Assembly: GCA_016794925.1 (NCBI GenBank)
Contig: JAEUIW010000001.1
Coordinates: 354,999 to 418,998 of the forward strand
Direction of reading: 5' to 3'
Length of the DNA stretch: 64,000 nt
From: Phycisphaerae bacterium
GTDB lineage: Bacteria > Planctomycetota > Phycisphaerae > Phycisphaerales > UBA1924
The position numbers and the translations under genes are program-made. Each line of letters opens with the position of its first letter. Within the stretch, counting starts at the first letter, position 1. Below the pieces are notes generated by a model. The model saw nothing but the letters and a program-made list of their open reading frames with translations. It searched no databases and had not been told where the DNA came from. Positions 16,560-24,853 of the stretch are shown here, piece by piece.

Positions 16560-17324
16560 ATGACGCAACCGCACGCGCCGCCGGCCCTCGAGGTCGCCGA
16601 CTTCCACAAGGCCTACGGCCCCACGGTCGCCGTCGCCGGTCTCTCCTTCGCGCTCCCGCCCGGCGAGGTCCTCGGGCTCGTCGGGCCCAACGGAGCCGGA
16701 AAGACCACCACCATGCGCGCCCTGGCGGGCATCATCCCGCCCACCCGCGGCACGCTCCGCGTCTGCGGCTTCGACGTCGCCGCGGACCCCGTTCGCGCCA
16801 AGGGCCGTCTCGCCTACGTCCCCGACGATCCCCGCCTGTTCGAGTCGCTCACCGTGTGGGAGCACCTCCGCTTCGTCGCCGCCGCGTACCGCGTCGCCGC
16901 GTTCGAGGCCGAGGGCGAGCGCCTGCTGGCCCGATTCGAACTCGCGCCCAAACGCGATGCGCTCGCCGGCGAACTCTCGCGCGGCATGCGTCAGAAGGTC
17001 GCCATCTGCTGCGCCTACCTCCACCGTCCCGCCGCCATGATGTTCGACGAGCCCCTCACCGGCCTCGACCCCATGGGCATCCGCACCATCAAGGAGACCA
17101 TCCGCGCGCGCGCCGCCGAGGGCGTCGGCTTCATCATCAGCTCGCACCTCCTCTCGCTCGTCGAGGACCTGTGCACACGCTTGCTCATCCTCAACCAGGG
17201 GCGGGCCGTGTTCCACGGCGGGCTCGACGAGGCCCGCGCCGCCTTCGCCGACGGCCTCGCCGATGCCTCGCTCGAAGAGGTCTTCTTCCGCGCCACCGCC
17301 CCGGCCGCGGAGCCGGGACCGTGA
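16560..17324 (+). CDS. ABC transporter ATP-binding protein
   Basis: 254 aa. Canonical ABC ATPase: Walker A GLVGPNGAGKTTT, Q-loop region YVPDDPRLFESLTVWEHL, signature ELSRGMRQKVAI, Walker B AAMMFDEPLTGLDP and H-loop IISSHLLSLVE. The signature reads LSRGM rather than LSGGQ, which is common in exporter-type ATPases of the CcmA/NatA class. ATG at 16560. Its stop overlaps the GTG of the downstream permease gene (GTGA), so the two form one exporter. The SulP gene upstream runs the other way. Confidence 0.93.
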   Translation: MTQPHAPPALEVADFHKAYGPTVAVAGLSFALPPGEVLGLVGPNGAGKTTTMRALAGIIPPTRGTLRVCGFDVAADPVRAKGRLAYVPDDPRLFESLTVWEHLRFVAAAYRVAAFEAEGERLLARFELAPKRDALAGELSRGMRQKVAICCAYLHRPAAMMFDEPLTGLDPMGIRTIKETIRARAAEGVGFIISSHLLSLVEDLCTRLLILNQGRAVFHGGLDEARAAFADGLADASLEEVFFRATAPAAEPGP

Positions 17325-18958
17325 GTTCCGCGCTCGCGCTCCTGTTCCGCCTCCGTCTCCGGGGCTACCTCCGCCGCCTCGTGCGCGGCGGCTCGTACAA
17401 GCGTCTCGTCGGCGCCGCGCTCGGGCTCGTCATGGTGTGCGTCTGGGTGCTCCCGGGGATCGTCGCGTCCGTCAGCGGCGTCCGCGCCGATCCCGAGCGC
17501 GTGCGCCTCGTGCTCCCCCTGATGCTGCTGGCCTTCGCCCTGTTGCCACTCATCATCACCGGCGGCGCGCGCCCGATCGTGTTCATGCCCGCGGAGGTCG
17601 ATTTCCTCTTCCCCGCTCCCTTCACCCGCCGTCAGCTTCTCCTCTACAAGGTCGGTGTCTCGCTCACCGCGGCCCTCATCACCGGCTTCTTCTTCTCGCT
17701 CTGGCTCCTCCGCTACTCCTCGTTCTGGCTCGCCTCGTACGCGTCCTGCGTGCTGATGCTCATGCTCACGCAGATGCTCAACATGCTCGTCGGCATGCTC
17801 CGTCTGCGCGTGGAGGAGGGCTCGTCCCCACGGGTGCGGCGCCTGATCACCGGCGCCCTGCTCGTCGCGGCCGCGGCGGTGGTCTGGACGGCCTGGGGCC
17901 GCTACCAGGCCAGCGAGGCCTCCCTCACGCTCGTGTCCGTCGCCCGGGACCTGCGCGCCATCCCCGGCGCCGCCTGGTTGCTCGCGCCCCTCGAGCCCTT
18001 CGCCAGGGCGTTCACCGCCGAGAGCCTCCCGGAACTGGCCCGCTGGGGCGGCGCCGCGCTCGCCATCGTCCTCGCGCTCCTCCTGCTCGCGCTCGGGCTC
18101 GACACCAACTACCTCGAAGCCGCCTCCGTCCAGAGCCGGAAGATCTACGACAACATCCGACGCGCCCGGCGCGGGCAGTACTGGACCGCCGCCACCTCCG
18201 CGCGCTTCGGGCTCCCCGCGCTCCCCTGGCTCCTGGGGTGCGGGCCGTTCATGTGGCGACAGTTCACCGGACTGGTTCGCGGGCTCCGCGGCCTTCTCGT
18301 GATGACCGTGGTCTCGGGGTTCTTCGTCGCGATGATGCTCCTGAGCGCGCGTCCCGAGGCCGCCGAAGGCCCCCGCGCGATGGCTGGCCTCTCGCTCGCC
18401 GTCTCCGCCGGCGTCTGGCTCTCCATCATGCTCGCCATGAGCCTCCGCTACGATTTCCGGGGCGACCTCGATCAGATGGACTGGATCAAGAGCCTGCCGG
18501 TCCCGCCCTGGGCGATCTTCGTCGGCCAGCTCGCCGCGCCCGTGCTGACGATCTCCGCGCTGCAGCTGGTGATCCTGGGCGTGACCGGGTGGCACGTCGG
18601 ATGGCATCCGACAATGTGCTGGGTCGCCGTCGCGATCCCGCCCGTCAATTTCGTCATGCTCGCGCTCGAGAACGTGGTCTTCCTGCTCTACCCCAACCGC
18701 ACCGGCCAGGCGGGCGCGGCGGACCTGCAGCACCTCGGCCGTCAGGCCATGCTCCTCTTCGGGCGGCTGCTCGTGATGCTCGTCTTCGCCGTCGGGATCG
18801 CGGTCGTCGCCGTGCCCGTCTATTTCCTCAGCGGCAGGAGCGCGGAGTGGACCATCGCCGCCGGCTGGCTGGTGCTCTGCGCGATCGGCGCGGCGATGGT
18901 GCGGGCGGGCGTCTGGGCGCTCCGGTCGTTCGACGTCTCGCGTGACATGCCCGACTGA
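17321..18958 (+). CDS. ABC exporter permease (putative ABC exporter family)
   Basis: 545 aa from GTG 17321, overlapping the ATPase stop by four bases. It has about twelve hydrophobic helices in two blocks, with segments such as VMVCVWVLPGIVASVSGV and WLSIMLAMSLRYDFRG. A conserved-looking phrase PAEVDFLFPAPFTRRQLLLYK follows the third helix and is typical of large exporter permeases paired with a single-domain ATPase. The cargo cannot be predicted. The gene ends 9 bp before the convergent methyltransferase gene. Confidence 0.82.
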   Translation: MSSALALLFRLRLRGYLRRLVRGGSYKRLVGAALGLVMVCVWVLPGIVASVSGVRADPERVRLVLPLMLLAFALLPLIITGGARPIVFMPAEVDFLFPAPFTRRQLLLYKVGVSLTAALITGFFFSLWLLRYSSFWLASYASCVLMLMLTQMLNMLVGMLRLRVEEGSSPRVRRLITGALLVAAAAVVWTAWGRYQASEASLTLVSVARDLRAIPGAAWLLAPLEPFARAFTAESLPELARWGGAALAIVLALLLLALGLDTNYLEAASVQSRKIYDNIRRARRGQYWTAATSARFGLPALPWLLGCGPFMWRQFTGLVRGLRGLLVMTVVSGFFVAMMLLSARPEAAEGPRAMAGLSLAVSAGVWLSIMLAMSLRYDFRGDLDQMDWIKSLPVPPWAIFVGQLAAPVLTISALQLVILGVTGWHVGWHPTMCWVAVAIPPVNFVMLALENVVFLLYPNRTGQAGAADLQHLGRQAMLLFGRLLVMLVFAVGIAVVAVPVYFLSGRSAEWTIAAGWLVLCAIGAAMVRAGVWALRSFDVSRDMPD

Positions 18959-18966
18959 TCGCCCCG

Positions 18967-19965
18967 TCACGCCGGCCCGGGCCGGCCCGCCCGCCGCCGA
19001 GGCGTCACCACCCGCGCGGCGGCGTCCAGTTCCTTCGCCGCGAACCGGGCCTTGGTCTTCGCGCCCGCGGGGCGGGGCCGGAAGATGGCGCTCGAGGTCG
19101 GGCCCTCGTCCTCGCGCGGGACGGGGCCGCGTCCGATCCGCTCGAAGGCGAGGCGGGCGTTCTCCGCGCTGAACTCCGTGCCGATGAAGCGCCGGCCCAG
19201 GTGCCGCGCCATCACGCCCGTCGTGCCGGAGCCGAGGAACGGGTCCATCACCAGGTCGCCGGCGTTGCTGGTGGAGAGGATCACGCGGCGCAGGTACGCC
19301 TCGGGCAGCTGGTTGTCGTGGTAGCCGCGGCGTTCCGCGTTGTTGCCCTGCACCCGTCCCAGGTACTTGCCGTACCAGACGTCCATGGGCACGCGCCGGC
19401 CCGCGGGCATGCCGTCGTTCTTGTTCATGGTGCGCGCGTCGAAGTAGGTCGAGGCGCGGTCCGAGAGCTCGAGCACCGGCCCGGGGTTCCAGGTGTGCGC
19501 GCCGGGCTTGATGAAGTACAGCACGTGGACCTTCGAGTTGATGAAGCGGCTGCGCGTGTTCTGCCCGAAGCGGTAGTGCCAGACGCACCAGTTCACCATG
19601 AGCAGGCCGCGCTGCTTCAGGTGCACGACCACCTCCGCGGCCCAGTCGTCCGGGATATTGATCCAGCACGCCCCGCCGGGGCGCAGCGCGCCCACGCACA
19701 GGTCGATCCAGGCGTAGGTGAATTCCAGGTACGCGCGCTCGGGCATCGCGTCGTTCCACCTGTCGTAGGCGCGGTTCCAGTTGAACGGCGGGTCCGCGAA
19801 CACCAGGTCCACGGCGCCGGCCCGGACCTCGGGGATGCGCGGCAGCAGGCCGCGGCAGTCGCCCACGTACACGCGCGTGTCGGGCGCATCGAGCCGGTGC
19901 GACGGCGCCGCGTCTCCGCCGTCGGGCGCCGCGGGGAGGTCGGCTTTTCGCGACGGATGGGCCAT
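18967..19965 (-). CDS. Site-specific DNA methyltransferase (N6-adenine/N4-cytosine, beta-type), apparently orphan
   Basis: 332 aa. Motif IV DLVFADPPFNWNRAYDRW lies near the N-terminus and motif I DPFLGSGTTGVMARHLG near the C-terminus, the order of beta-group amino-methyltransferases such as CcrM. Intervening segments VYVGDCRGLLPRIPEV and VLYFIKPGAHTWNP fit the family. No restriction endonuclease gene is nearby, so it looks like an orphan enzyme with a possible role in replication timing or gene regulation; that is inference. Its recognition sequence is unknown. The upstream gene (Kdo/WaaP-like kinase) ends 14 bp before its ATG, on the same strand. Confidence 0.9.
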   Translation of the reverse strand: MAHPSRKADLPAAPDGGDAAPSHRLDAPDTRVYVGDCRGLLPRIPEVRAGAVDLVFADPPFNWNRAYDRWNDAMPERAYLEFTYAWIDLCVGALRPGGACWINIPDDWAAEVVVHLKQRGLLMVNWCVWHYRFGQNTRSRFINSKVHVLYFIKPGAHTWNPGPVLELSDRASTYFDARTMNKNDGMPAGRRVPMDVWYGKYLGRVQGNNAERRGYHDNQLPEAYLRRVILSTSNAGDLVMDPFLGSGTTGVMARHLGRRFIGTEFSAENARLAFERIGRGPVPREDEGPTSSAIFRPRPAGAKTKARFAAKELDAAARVVTPRRRAGRPGPA

Positions 19966-19979
19966 GGTGCGGATGGTAC

Positions 19980-20840
19980 TCAGCGGGGGGGCGGGAGGTG
20001 GGGGGCGAGCGGGTTGACGCGCGGCGTGGGGTCGCCGTGCGCGCGCACGAGCCGGGAGACGCGGTCGATGATCGGTCCGACGTGCGGCCGCCATTCGGCA
20101 TCGTCCACCGGGCGCCCGGCCTCGCGCGCGAAGAGCACGCGGAGGTACTCGTGGACCACGCGGACGATGAGGGTGCGCGGCGGGGGCAGGCCCACGCCGG
20201 TCGGCTCGATGACCAGCGACGCGAGCGTGCGCAGGGGCCGCCAGACCTGGTGCCGCGGCAGGCGGCGGATGGCAACCGTGTCGATGACCGCGGCGTCGAG
20301 GGTTCCGGCGCGGGTCGTGAGGATGAGGTTGGAGGGTTTGTGGTCGCGGTTGAAGAGACCCGCGTGGACGAGGGCGGCGGTGGTGCGGGCGACGGCGCGG
20401 GCGGCGTCGTGGCGGGCGCGGGGTCCGCGGGCGCGGTCGGCGAGCGCTTCGAGCGCGGTGGGGCCTGAGAGGTGCTCCATAACCAGGGCCATGCGGGGCG
20501 GGGAGCCGGGCGCGGCGTCGCGGAGCAGCGCGATCGGGCGCGCGGTGGGGATGCCGGCGGCGAGCAGGCACGCGCCGCCGCGCCAGTGCCGGTGGGCGCG
20601 CGACGCGCCGAGCATGGCCTTGAGCCGGTCGGGGAGGGAGCGGAGGGTCCAGAGCTTGACGACGACGGGCCGGCCGAGCATGTCGGCGCACACGACGCGA
20701 ACATCGCCGTCGTTCTTGAGGGTGCGGGCCAAGGCGAGGTCGAGACGGGCCAAGGCGGCGGGCCACTGCGCGGCGCGGGGGGTCTCGTCCGGCGCAATCC
20801 GGAGCAGGGCGGGCACGTTTCGGAGCGGGTCGGGGCGCAC
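19980..20840 (-). CDS. Kdo/WaaP-like lipopolysaccharide kinase family protein
   Basis: 286 aa with the fold signature of the small protein-kinase-like LPS core kinases. VVVKLWTL carries a candidate ATP-binding Lys, MALVMEHLSGPTALEAL a hinge, and GLFNRDHKPSNLIL the catalytic-loop motif (HxDhKxxN-like, here RDHKPSN). A DFG-equivalent would be VIDTVAI, where the Asp is kept. Such kinases phosphorylate sugars of the LPS inner core. It is divergent from a glycosyltransferase gene whose best match is an LPS core enzyme, with 74 bp between them, which supports an outer-membrane glycolipid role. Start at ATG 20840. Substrate is unproven. Confidence 0.72.
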   Translation of the reverse strand: MRPDPLRNVPALLRIAPDETPRAAQWPAALARLDLALARTLKNDGDVRVVCADMLGRPVVVKLWTLRSLPDRLKAMLGASRAHRHWRGGACLLAAGIPTARPIALLRDAAPGSPPRMALVMEHLSGPTALEALADRARGPRARHDAARAVARTTAALVHAGLFNRDHKPSNLILTTRAGTLDAAVIDTVAIRRLPRHQVWRPLRTLASLVIEPTGVGLPPPRTLIVRVVHEYLRVLFAREAGRPVDDAEWRPHVGPIIDRVSRLVRAHGDPTPRVNPLAPHLPPPR

Positions 20841-20883
20841 GCGGCGGAATATAGCGCCGGGCGGGGTCGGGCCCGGCGGGGCG

Positions 20884-20912
20884 TTGACACGCGGCCGGCG
20901 CTGCGGGACGAT
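20884..20912 (+). promoter_or_regulatory. Candidate promoter of the LPS-type glycosyltransferase gene
   Basis: TTGACA at 20884-20889, a 17-nt spacer and GACGAT at 20907-20912. The -10 matches only three of six bases. The ATG at 20915 lies just 2 nt further on, so the transcript would be leaderless or the true start may be the GTG at 20918 or TTG at 20924. Confidence 0.35.
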
Positions 20913-20914
20913 GC

Positions 20915-21748
20915 ATGGTGCGATTGAGCGTGGCCATCGTCTGCAGGGACAACGAGCGGACTCTCGGGCGGACGCTCGATTCGGTGCGGGGACTGGCGGA
21001 CGAGATCGTGGCGGTGGATTCGGGCTCGACGGACGGGACGATCGGGCTTCTGGAGCGGGCCGGGGCGCGGGTGATCCGGTCGGCGTGGCTGGGGTACGTG
21101 CGGACGAAGCAGTTGGCGCTGGACGCGTGCCGCGGCGACTGGGTGTTGTGCCTGGACAGTGACGAGAGCGTGGAGGCGGACCTGGCGGGGGCGGTGCGGG
21201 GGGCGCTGGCGCGCACGGATGCCGTGACCGGCGTGAGCGGGTTCGCGGTCAACCGCGTGATCTGGTACCGCGGGCGGTTCCTGCGGCACGCGTGGCAGCC
21301 GGAATGGCGGCTGCGGTTGGTGCGCCGGGGCGCGGCGCGGTGGACGGGCGAGGACCCGCACGACCGGTTAGAGCTGGTCGTGGGCGGCGGGGGAGTGGAC
21401 GGGCGGGGCCCGGGCCGCGTGGAGCGGTTGAGGGGCACGCTGCGGCATGATTCGTTCGAGACGTTCGCGGAGCACCTGGTGAAGCAGCTCGGTCATGCGC
21501 GGACGCACGCCGCGGCGCTGCACGGGGCGGGTGAGCGGGGCTCGCTGGTGAGCCTGGTGGTGTCGCCGCCGGCGGCGTTCGTGAAGCAGGTGCTGCTGCG
21601 GCGGGCGTTCCTGGATGGTTGGCCGGGGTGGCTGGCGGCGGCATCGAGCGCGGCGGGCGCACTCATGAAGCACGCGGCGCTGATCGAGCGCGGGCGTGGG
21701 GGTGATGGGGTGGGTGGGAGCGGGGACGGGAGAGATGGGAGGTCGTGA
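20915..21748 (+). CDS. Glycosyltransferase family 2, LPS core type (WaaE/KdtX-like)
   Basis: 277 aa. The GT-A fold is clear: LSVAIVCRDNERTLGRTLDS at the start, EIVAVDSGSTDGTIGL as nucleotide-sugar binding, and DWVLCLDSDESVEADL with the DxD metal motif. WQPEWRLRLVRRGAARWTG in the middle is typical of the WaaE-like beta-1,4-glucosyltransferases of the LPS inner core. The C-terminus (LVSLVVSPPAAFVKQVLLRR) contains an amphipathic membrane-associating segment. Divergent from the Kdo/WaaP-like kinase gene. The last third is overlapped on the opposite strand by a possible small gene. Confidence 0.87.
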   Translation: MVRLSVAIVCRDNERTLGRTLDSVRGLADEIVAVDSGSTDGTIGLLERAGARVIRSAWLGYVRTKQLALDACRGDWVLCLDSDESVEADLAGAVRGALARTDAVTGVSGFAVNRVIWYRGRFLRHAWQPEWRLRLVRRGAARWTGEDPHDRLELVVGGGGVDGRGPGRVERLRGTLRHDSFETFAEHLVKQLGHARTHAAALHGAGERGSLVSLVVSPPAAFVKQVLLRRAFLDGWPGWLAAASSAAGALMKHAALIERGRGGDGVGGSGDGRDGRS

Positions 21749-22123
21749 GCGCGCGTGCCGGGGAGCGGTCGCGGCGGGCGCGGGGATGTGAAGGGGAGCC
21801 GGTGCGGCGGCGAAAGTGGTGACGGCGGGCGTGGCGGGTCGGGTTCGCCCGACGCGGGCGGAGTGGGCGCGGGACGAGCGGCGGGCGCGGGGTTGAGGAG
21901 GGGAAAGGGGGCGGAGGTCGCCGCGGAGGATGCGCTGGGCAATTCGACGGATGCGGACGGGATTGGTCTCGGCGTGGAGCTGCGCGAGCAGGGAATCGAG
22001 GGCCGCGGAGCGCGCGAGCGCCGCGTGGATGGCGGCGAGCGAGCGAAGGACTGACGCGCGCGCGGCGGGGGCGGGCAGGGCGTCCGCGCGCGCGGCGGTG
22101 GGGGCGTCGTCCGAAGCGAGCAT
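21368..22123 (-). CDS. Possible hypothetical protein, antisense-overlapping the glycosyltransferase gene
   Basis: 251 codons from ATG 22123. Only the first 75 residues look like a normal protein (helical SLAAIHAALARSAALDSLLA then ETNPVRIRRIAQRILRGDL). The rest is Pro/Arg/His-rich and, from 21748 leftward, is simply the antisense of the glycosyltransferase gene, so the true C-terminus may be wrong or the gene may be decayed. What supports it is a good promoter (TTGACA-16-TACACT) ending 6 nt before the ATG, which would give a leaderless transcript. No family recognised. Confidence 0.35.
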   Translation of the reverse strand: MLASDDAPTAARADALPAPAARASVLRSLAAIHAALARSAALDSLLAQLHAETNPVRIRRIAQRILRGDLRPLSPPQPRARRSSRAHSARVGRTRPATPAVTTFAAAPAPLHIPAPAATAPRHARSRPPISPVPAPTHPITPTPALDQRRVLHECARRARCRRQPPRPTIQERPPQQHLLHERRRRRHHQAHQRAPLTRPVQRRGVRPRMTELLHQVLRERLERIMPQRAPQPLHAARAPPVHSPAAHDQL

Positions 22124-22129
22124 GGAGGG

Positions 22130-22157
22130 AGTGTACGGATTTTGAGTGGGTTGTCAA
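22130..22157 (-). promoter_or_regulatory. Promoter firing leftward at 22123, leaderless geometry
   Basis: Perfect TTGACA at 22157-22152, a 16-nt spacer and TACACT at 22135-22130. The ATG at 22123 is about where transcription would begin. It lies in an AT-rich island (22140-22215) that stands out from the surrounding GC-rich DNA. Confidence 0.5.
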
Positions 22158-22566
22158 GGGAATTGTTAGGTATGTGGAGAAATTTGTTGTAAAATGTGTA
22201 ATAGCAATGGTTTACGGAGCGAAATCTGAGGCGAATGTGGTTGGACGTGTCAGACTGCGCGGCCGGAACACTTCGAGCGGGGCCCAGCACACGCCGCCGT
22301 GTCCATCCATCAGGACCGCGTCGGGCTTTGCGGCGCCGGCTAAAACTCCTGCTGGAAGAGCACGCCGGGTGGCGGGGAGTCGTGGATGAAGGGGGTTGGA
22401 CGCTGAATAGGGGACAGGATTCAGGTAGTCTGGCCTGGCCGGTCGGGGTGAGCGGCGGGTGCGGAAATCGGGGCGATGGGGAGCGATTGCCGCGCGGAAC
22501 GGCGGGCGGGGCAAGGGATCGGGGCGTCGGGTGATGGGTAGCGGGGACAACGAAGGAGTGCGTGCG
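22158..22566. other. Non-coding gap upstream of the NHL-repeat gene
   Basis: The left part (to about 22215) is AT-rich and carries the leftward promoter just described. The remainder is GC-rich with no convincing gene on either strand. A GAAGGAG ribosome site lies at its right end, 8 nt before ATG 22567. I could not identify a strong rightward promoter. Confidence 0.5.
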
Positions 22567-24735
22567 ATGGTCTGGTGGAGGAACTTCGTGGGCGCGACGT
22601 TCGGTGCGAGCGGGCGTGGGGGCGGCGTGCTGGTGCGGCTGGCGGTGGCGGCGGGCGCGCTGGGCTTCGGGTCCTCGGCGGCGCGGGCGCAGGTGAGCTT
22701 CAAGCCGCCGGTGTCGCTGGGGGTTTCGAATGCTCCGGCGCTGGGGCAGGGAGGGATCACGGTCGCGCGGGCGGCGAACGGGCGTCTGCTGGCGGTGTGG
22801 TCGGACAACCGCTCCGGCGACCATGATGTGTACGGCGTGCTGATCGGCCCCGCGGGGAACGTGATCGGCACCCCGGCCGGGTTCAAGATCGCGGGGGTGA
22901 GCGGGACGAACGAGGGCGATCCGCGGGTGGCGGCGTGCGGCAACCGCTTCCTGGTGGTGTGGGGGAACGGGGTGGGCGATGGGAGCACGACGGATATTTT
23001 CGCGACGCGGGTGAATACGAGCGGCACGGTGCTGGACGCGGCGCCGATCGTGATCTCGAACGCGGCGGGCGTGCAGCACAATCAGCGTCAGCCGGCGTCG
23101 GACGGGGTGGACACGTTCCTGGTGGCGTTCCGTACGGCGTCGGAATCGGTCTATGGGGGGATCCGCACGATGCGGGTGCGGGCCTCGACGGGCGCGACGC
23201 TGGACCCGGCGGGGGGCGTGGCGTTGGCGCCGGGCGTGGATGGGGAAGGGCTGAAGAAGAACGCGTCGGTCTCGTTCGGTGCGGGGCGGTTCCTGGTGAC
23301 GTGGGACGACGAGCGTGATCGGGCGGGCTATCCGGGCGAGGGGATCGATATTTTCGGGGCGTTCGTGGCCCCGGCGACGGGGAGCGTGGTGGGCGTGCCG
23401 TTCGCGACGACGCGGGCGTCGTCGTGCCAGGAGGGGAGCCGGAGCGCGTTCGACGGGAGCAATTTCATCGTGACGCACAACGATGAGCGGGCCACGGGGT
23501 GCGTGACGGGCGACGTGTACGGCGAGCGGGTGTCGCCAGCGGGGCAGGTGCTGGATCCGGTGGACCCGACGGGGATGATCGGGGGCCTGCTGGTGGCGTC
23601 GGACCCGGCCGGGTATCCGGGTTCGAATCAGGCGAGCACGTCCGTGACCGCGGGCGACTGCGCGCGGGTGGTGACGTACGCGGACGCGGCCACGCCCGCG
23701 CCGAACGTCGCGCTGCGGATGAAGCGGATGAATGAGGACGGGTCGCTCGAAGCGGGGCAGCTCGCGGCGCTGCCGGGGGACCTGATCGCGTCGGGCGTGC
23801 CGAGCCCGGGCGTGAGCACGCGCGCCGAGATCGCCCCGCTGGCGCCGAACACGTACCTGCTGGCGTACGCGTTGAACAACCGCCCGACGCTGCGCGTGGC
23901 GCAGTACGCGTCACCGATCGTGTCCGTGATCGCGCAGGACGTGCTGAACCACCCCCGGGGGGTGGCGAGCGACGCGGCGGGGAACATCTACGTCGCCGAC
24001 ACCAACAACCACCGGGTCCGCGTGTACGACCGGGCGGGGGCGTTCCTTTTCGGGTTCGGCGGGCGCGGCGCGGGGAACGGGCAGCTCAACGGTCCGTTCG
24101 GGATCGCGGTGGACGCGCAGGGCAACATCGTGGTCGCGGACACGGGCAACAACCGCGTGCAGGTGTTCAGCGGCGCGGGCGTGTACAAGTTCAAGTTCGG
24201 GAGCACCGGAACGGGGAACGGGCAGTTCCGCTTTCCGGCGGGGATCGCGGTCGGGCCGACGGGCGACATCTACGTCGCCGACACGGACAACGACCGCGTG
24301 CAGGTGTTCAGCGGGGGCGGTTCGTTCAAGTCCAAGTTCGGCACGCGCGGGGGCGCGCTCGGGCAGTTCCGGGCGCCGCGGGGCGTCGCGTTCGACGGTT
24401 CGGGCACGATCTTCGTGATCGAGCGTGACGGCGACCGTGTGCAGGTGTTCTCGGCGCCTGGGGTGCCGGTGTCGTTGATCACCGCGCCGAATGTCATGCG
24501 TTACGCGAGGGGCATCGCGGTGGATCGAGCGGGGCGCGTCATCGTCGCCAATTCGATGTCGAACCGCGTGCTGGTGTTCAGCCCGCGGGGCCAGCTGAGT
24601 TCAACGTTCGGCGACCTCGGCGCCAACCCGGGACTGTTCAATGACGCCGCGTCCGTGGCGGTGGATCGGCAGGGCCGGGTGCTGGTCGTCGATAACCTCA
24701 ACAATCGCGTGCAGGTGTTCGATTGCGTGCCGTAG
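22567..24735 (+). CDS. Exported NHL-repeat beta-propeller protein
   Basis: 722 aa from ATG 22567, chosen for its GAAGGAG site and signal peptide (VLVRLAVAAGALGFGSSAAR, cleavage near AQ-VS at residue 41). Residues 45-450 form an all-beta region with repeated phrases of the type LLAVWSDNRSGDHDVYG and FLVVWGNGVGDGSTTDIF, probably another propeller. From about residue 457 come five to six NHL repeats: NIYVADTNNHRVRVYD, NIVVADTGNNRVQVFS, DIYVADTDNDRVQVFS, IFVIERDGDRVQVFS, VIVANSMSNRVLVFS and VLVVDNLNNRVQVFD. Such proteins act outside the cytoplasm as binding scaffolds or, less often, enzymes. No partner is evident; it stands alone between a non-coding gap and a convergent gene. Confidence 0.85.
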   Translation: MVWWRNFVGATFGASGRGGGVLVRLAVAAGALGFGSSAARAQVSFKPPVSLGVSNAPALGQGGITVARAANGRLLAVWSDNRSGDHDVYGVLIGPAGNVIGTPAGFKIAGVSGTNEGDPRVAACGNRFLVVWGNGVGDGSTTDIFATRVNTSGTVLDAAPIVISNAAGVQHNQRQPASDGVDTFLVAFRTASESVYGGIRTMRVRASTGATLDPAGGVALAPGVDGEGLKKNASVSFGAGRFLVTWDDERDRAGYPGEGIDIFGAFVAPATGSVVGVPFATTRASSCQEGSRSAFDGSNFIVTHNDERATGCVTGDVYGERVSPAGQVLDPVDPTGMIGGLLVASDPAGYPGSNQASTSVTAGDCARVVTYADAATPAPNVALRMKRMNEDGSLEAGQLAALPGDLIASGVPSPGVSTRAEIAPLAPNTYLLAYALNNRPTLRVAQYASPIVSVIAQDVLNHPRGVASDAAGNIYVADTNNHRVRVYDRAGAFLFGFGGRGAGNGQLNGPFGIAVDAQGNIVVADTGNNRVQVFSGAGVYKFKFGSTGTGNGQFRFPAGIAVGPTGDIYVADTDNDRVQVFSGGGSFKSKFGTRGGALGQFRAPRGVAFDGSGTIFVIERDGDRVQVFSAPGVPVSLITAPNVMRYARGIAVDRAGRVIVANSMSNRVLVFSPRGQLSSTFGDLGANPGLFNDAASVAVDRQGRVLVVDNLNNRVQVFDCVP

Positions 24736-24853
24736 GCGATGGTCGCGGCGCCCTTGGTGCTTTTGCGCGTCCCTCATGGTTGCGTGGCACGGTTTGGGCG
24801 CGGCTGACGGCGGGGCGATGGGCCGAAGCGGGGGACGCCGCCGGGCTCGCTGG

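Noticed and set aside
22212..22360. Minus-strand phrase VLMDGHGGVCWAPLEVF resembling a pseudopilin C-terminus
   Set aside because: It lies in a frame that otherwise is the antisense of the NHL gene, with no start or pilin leader upstream. Could be a decayed fragment, but the evidence is too thin.
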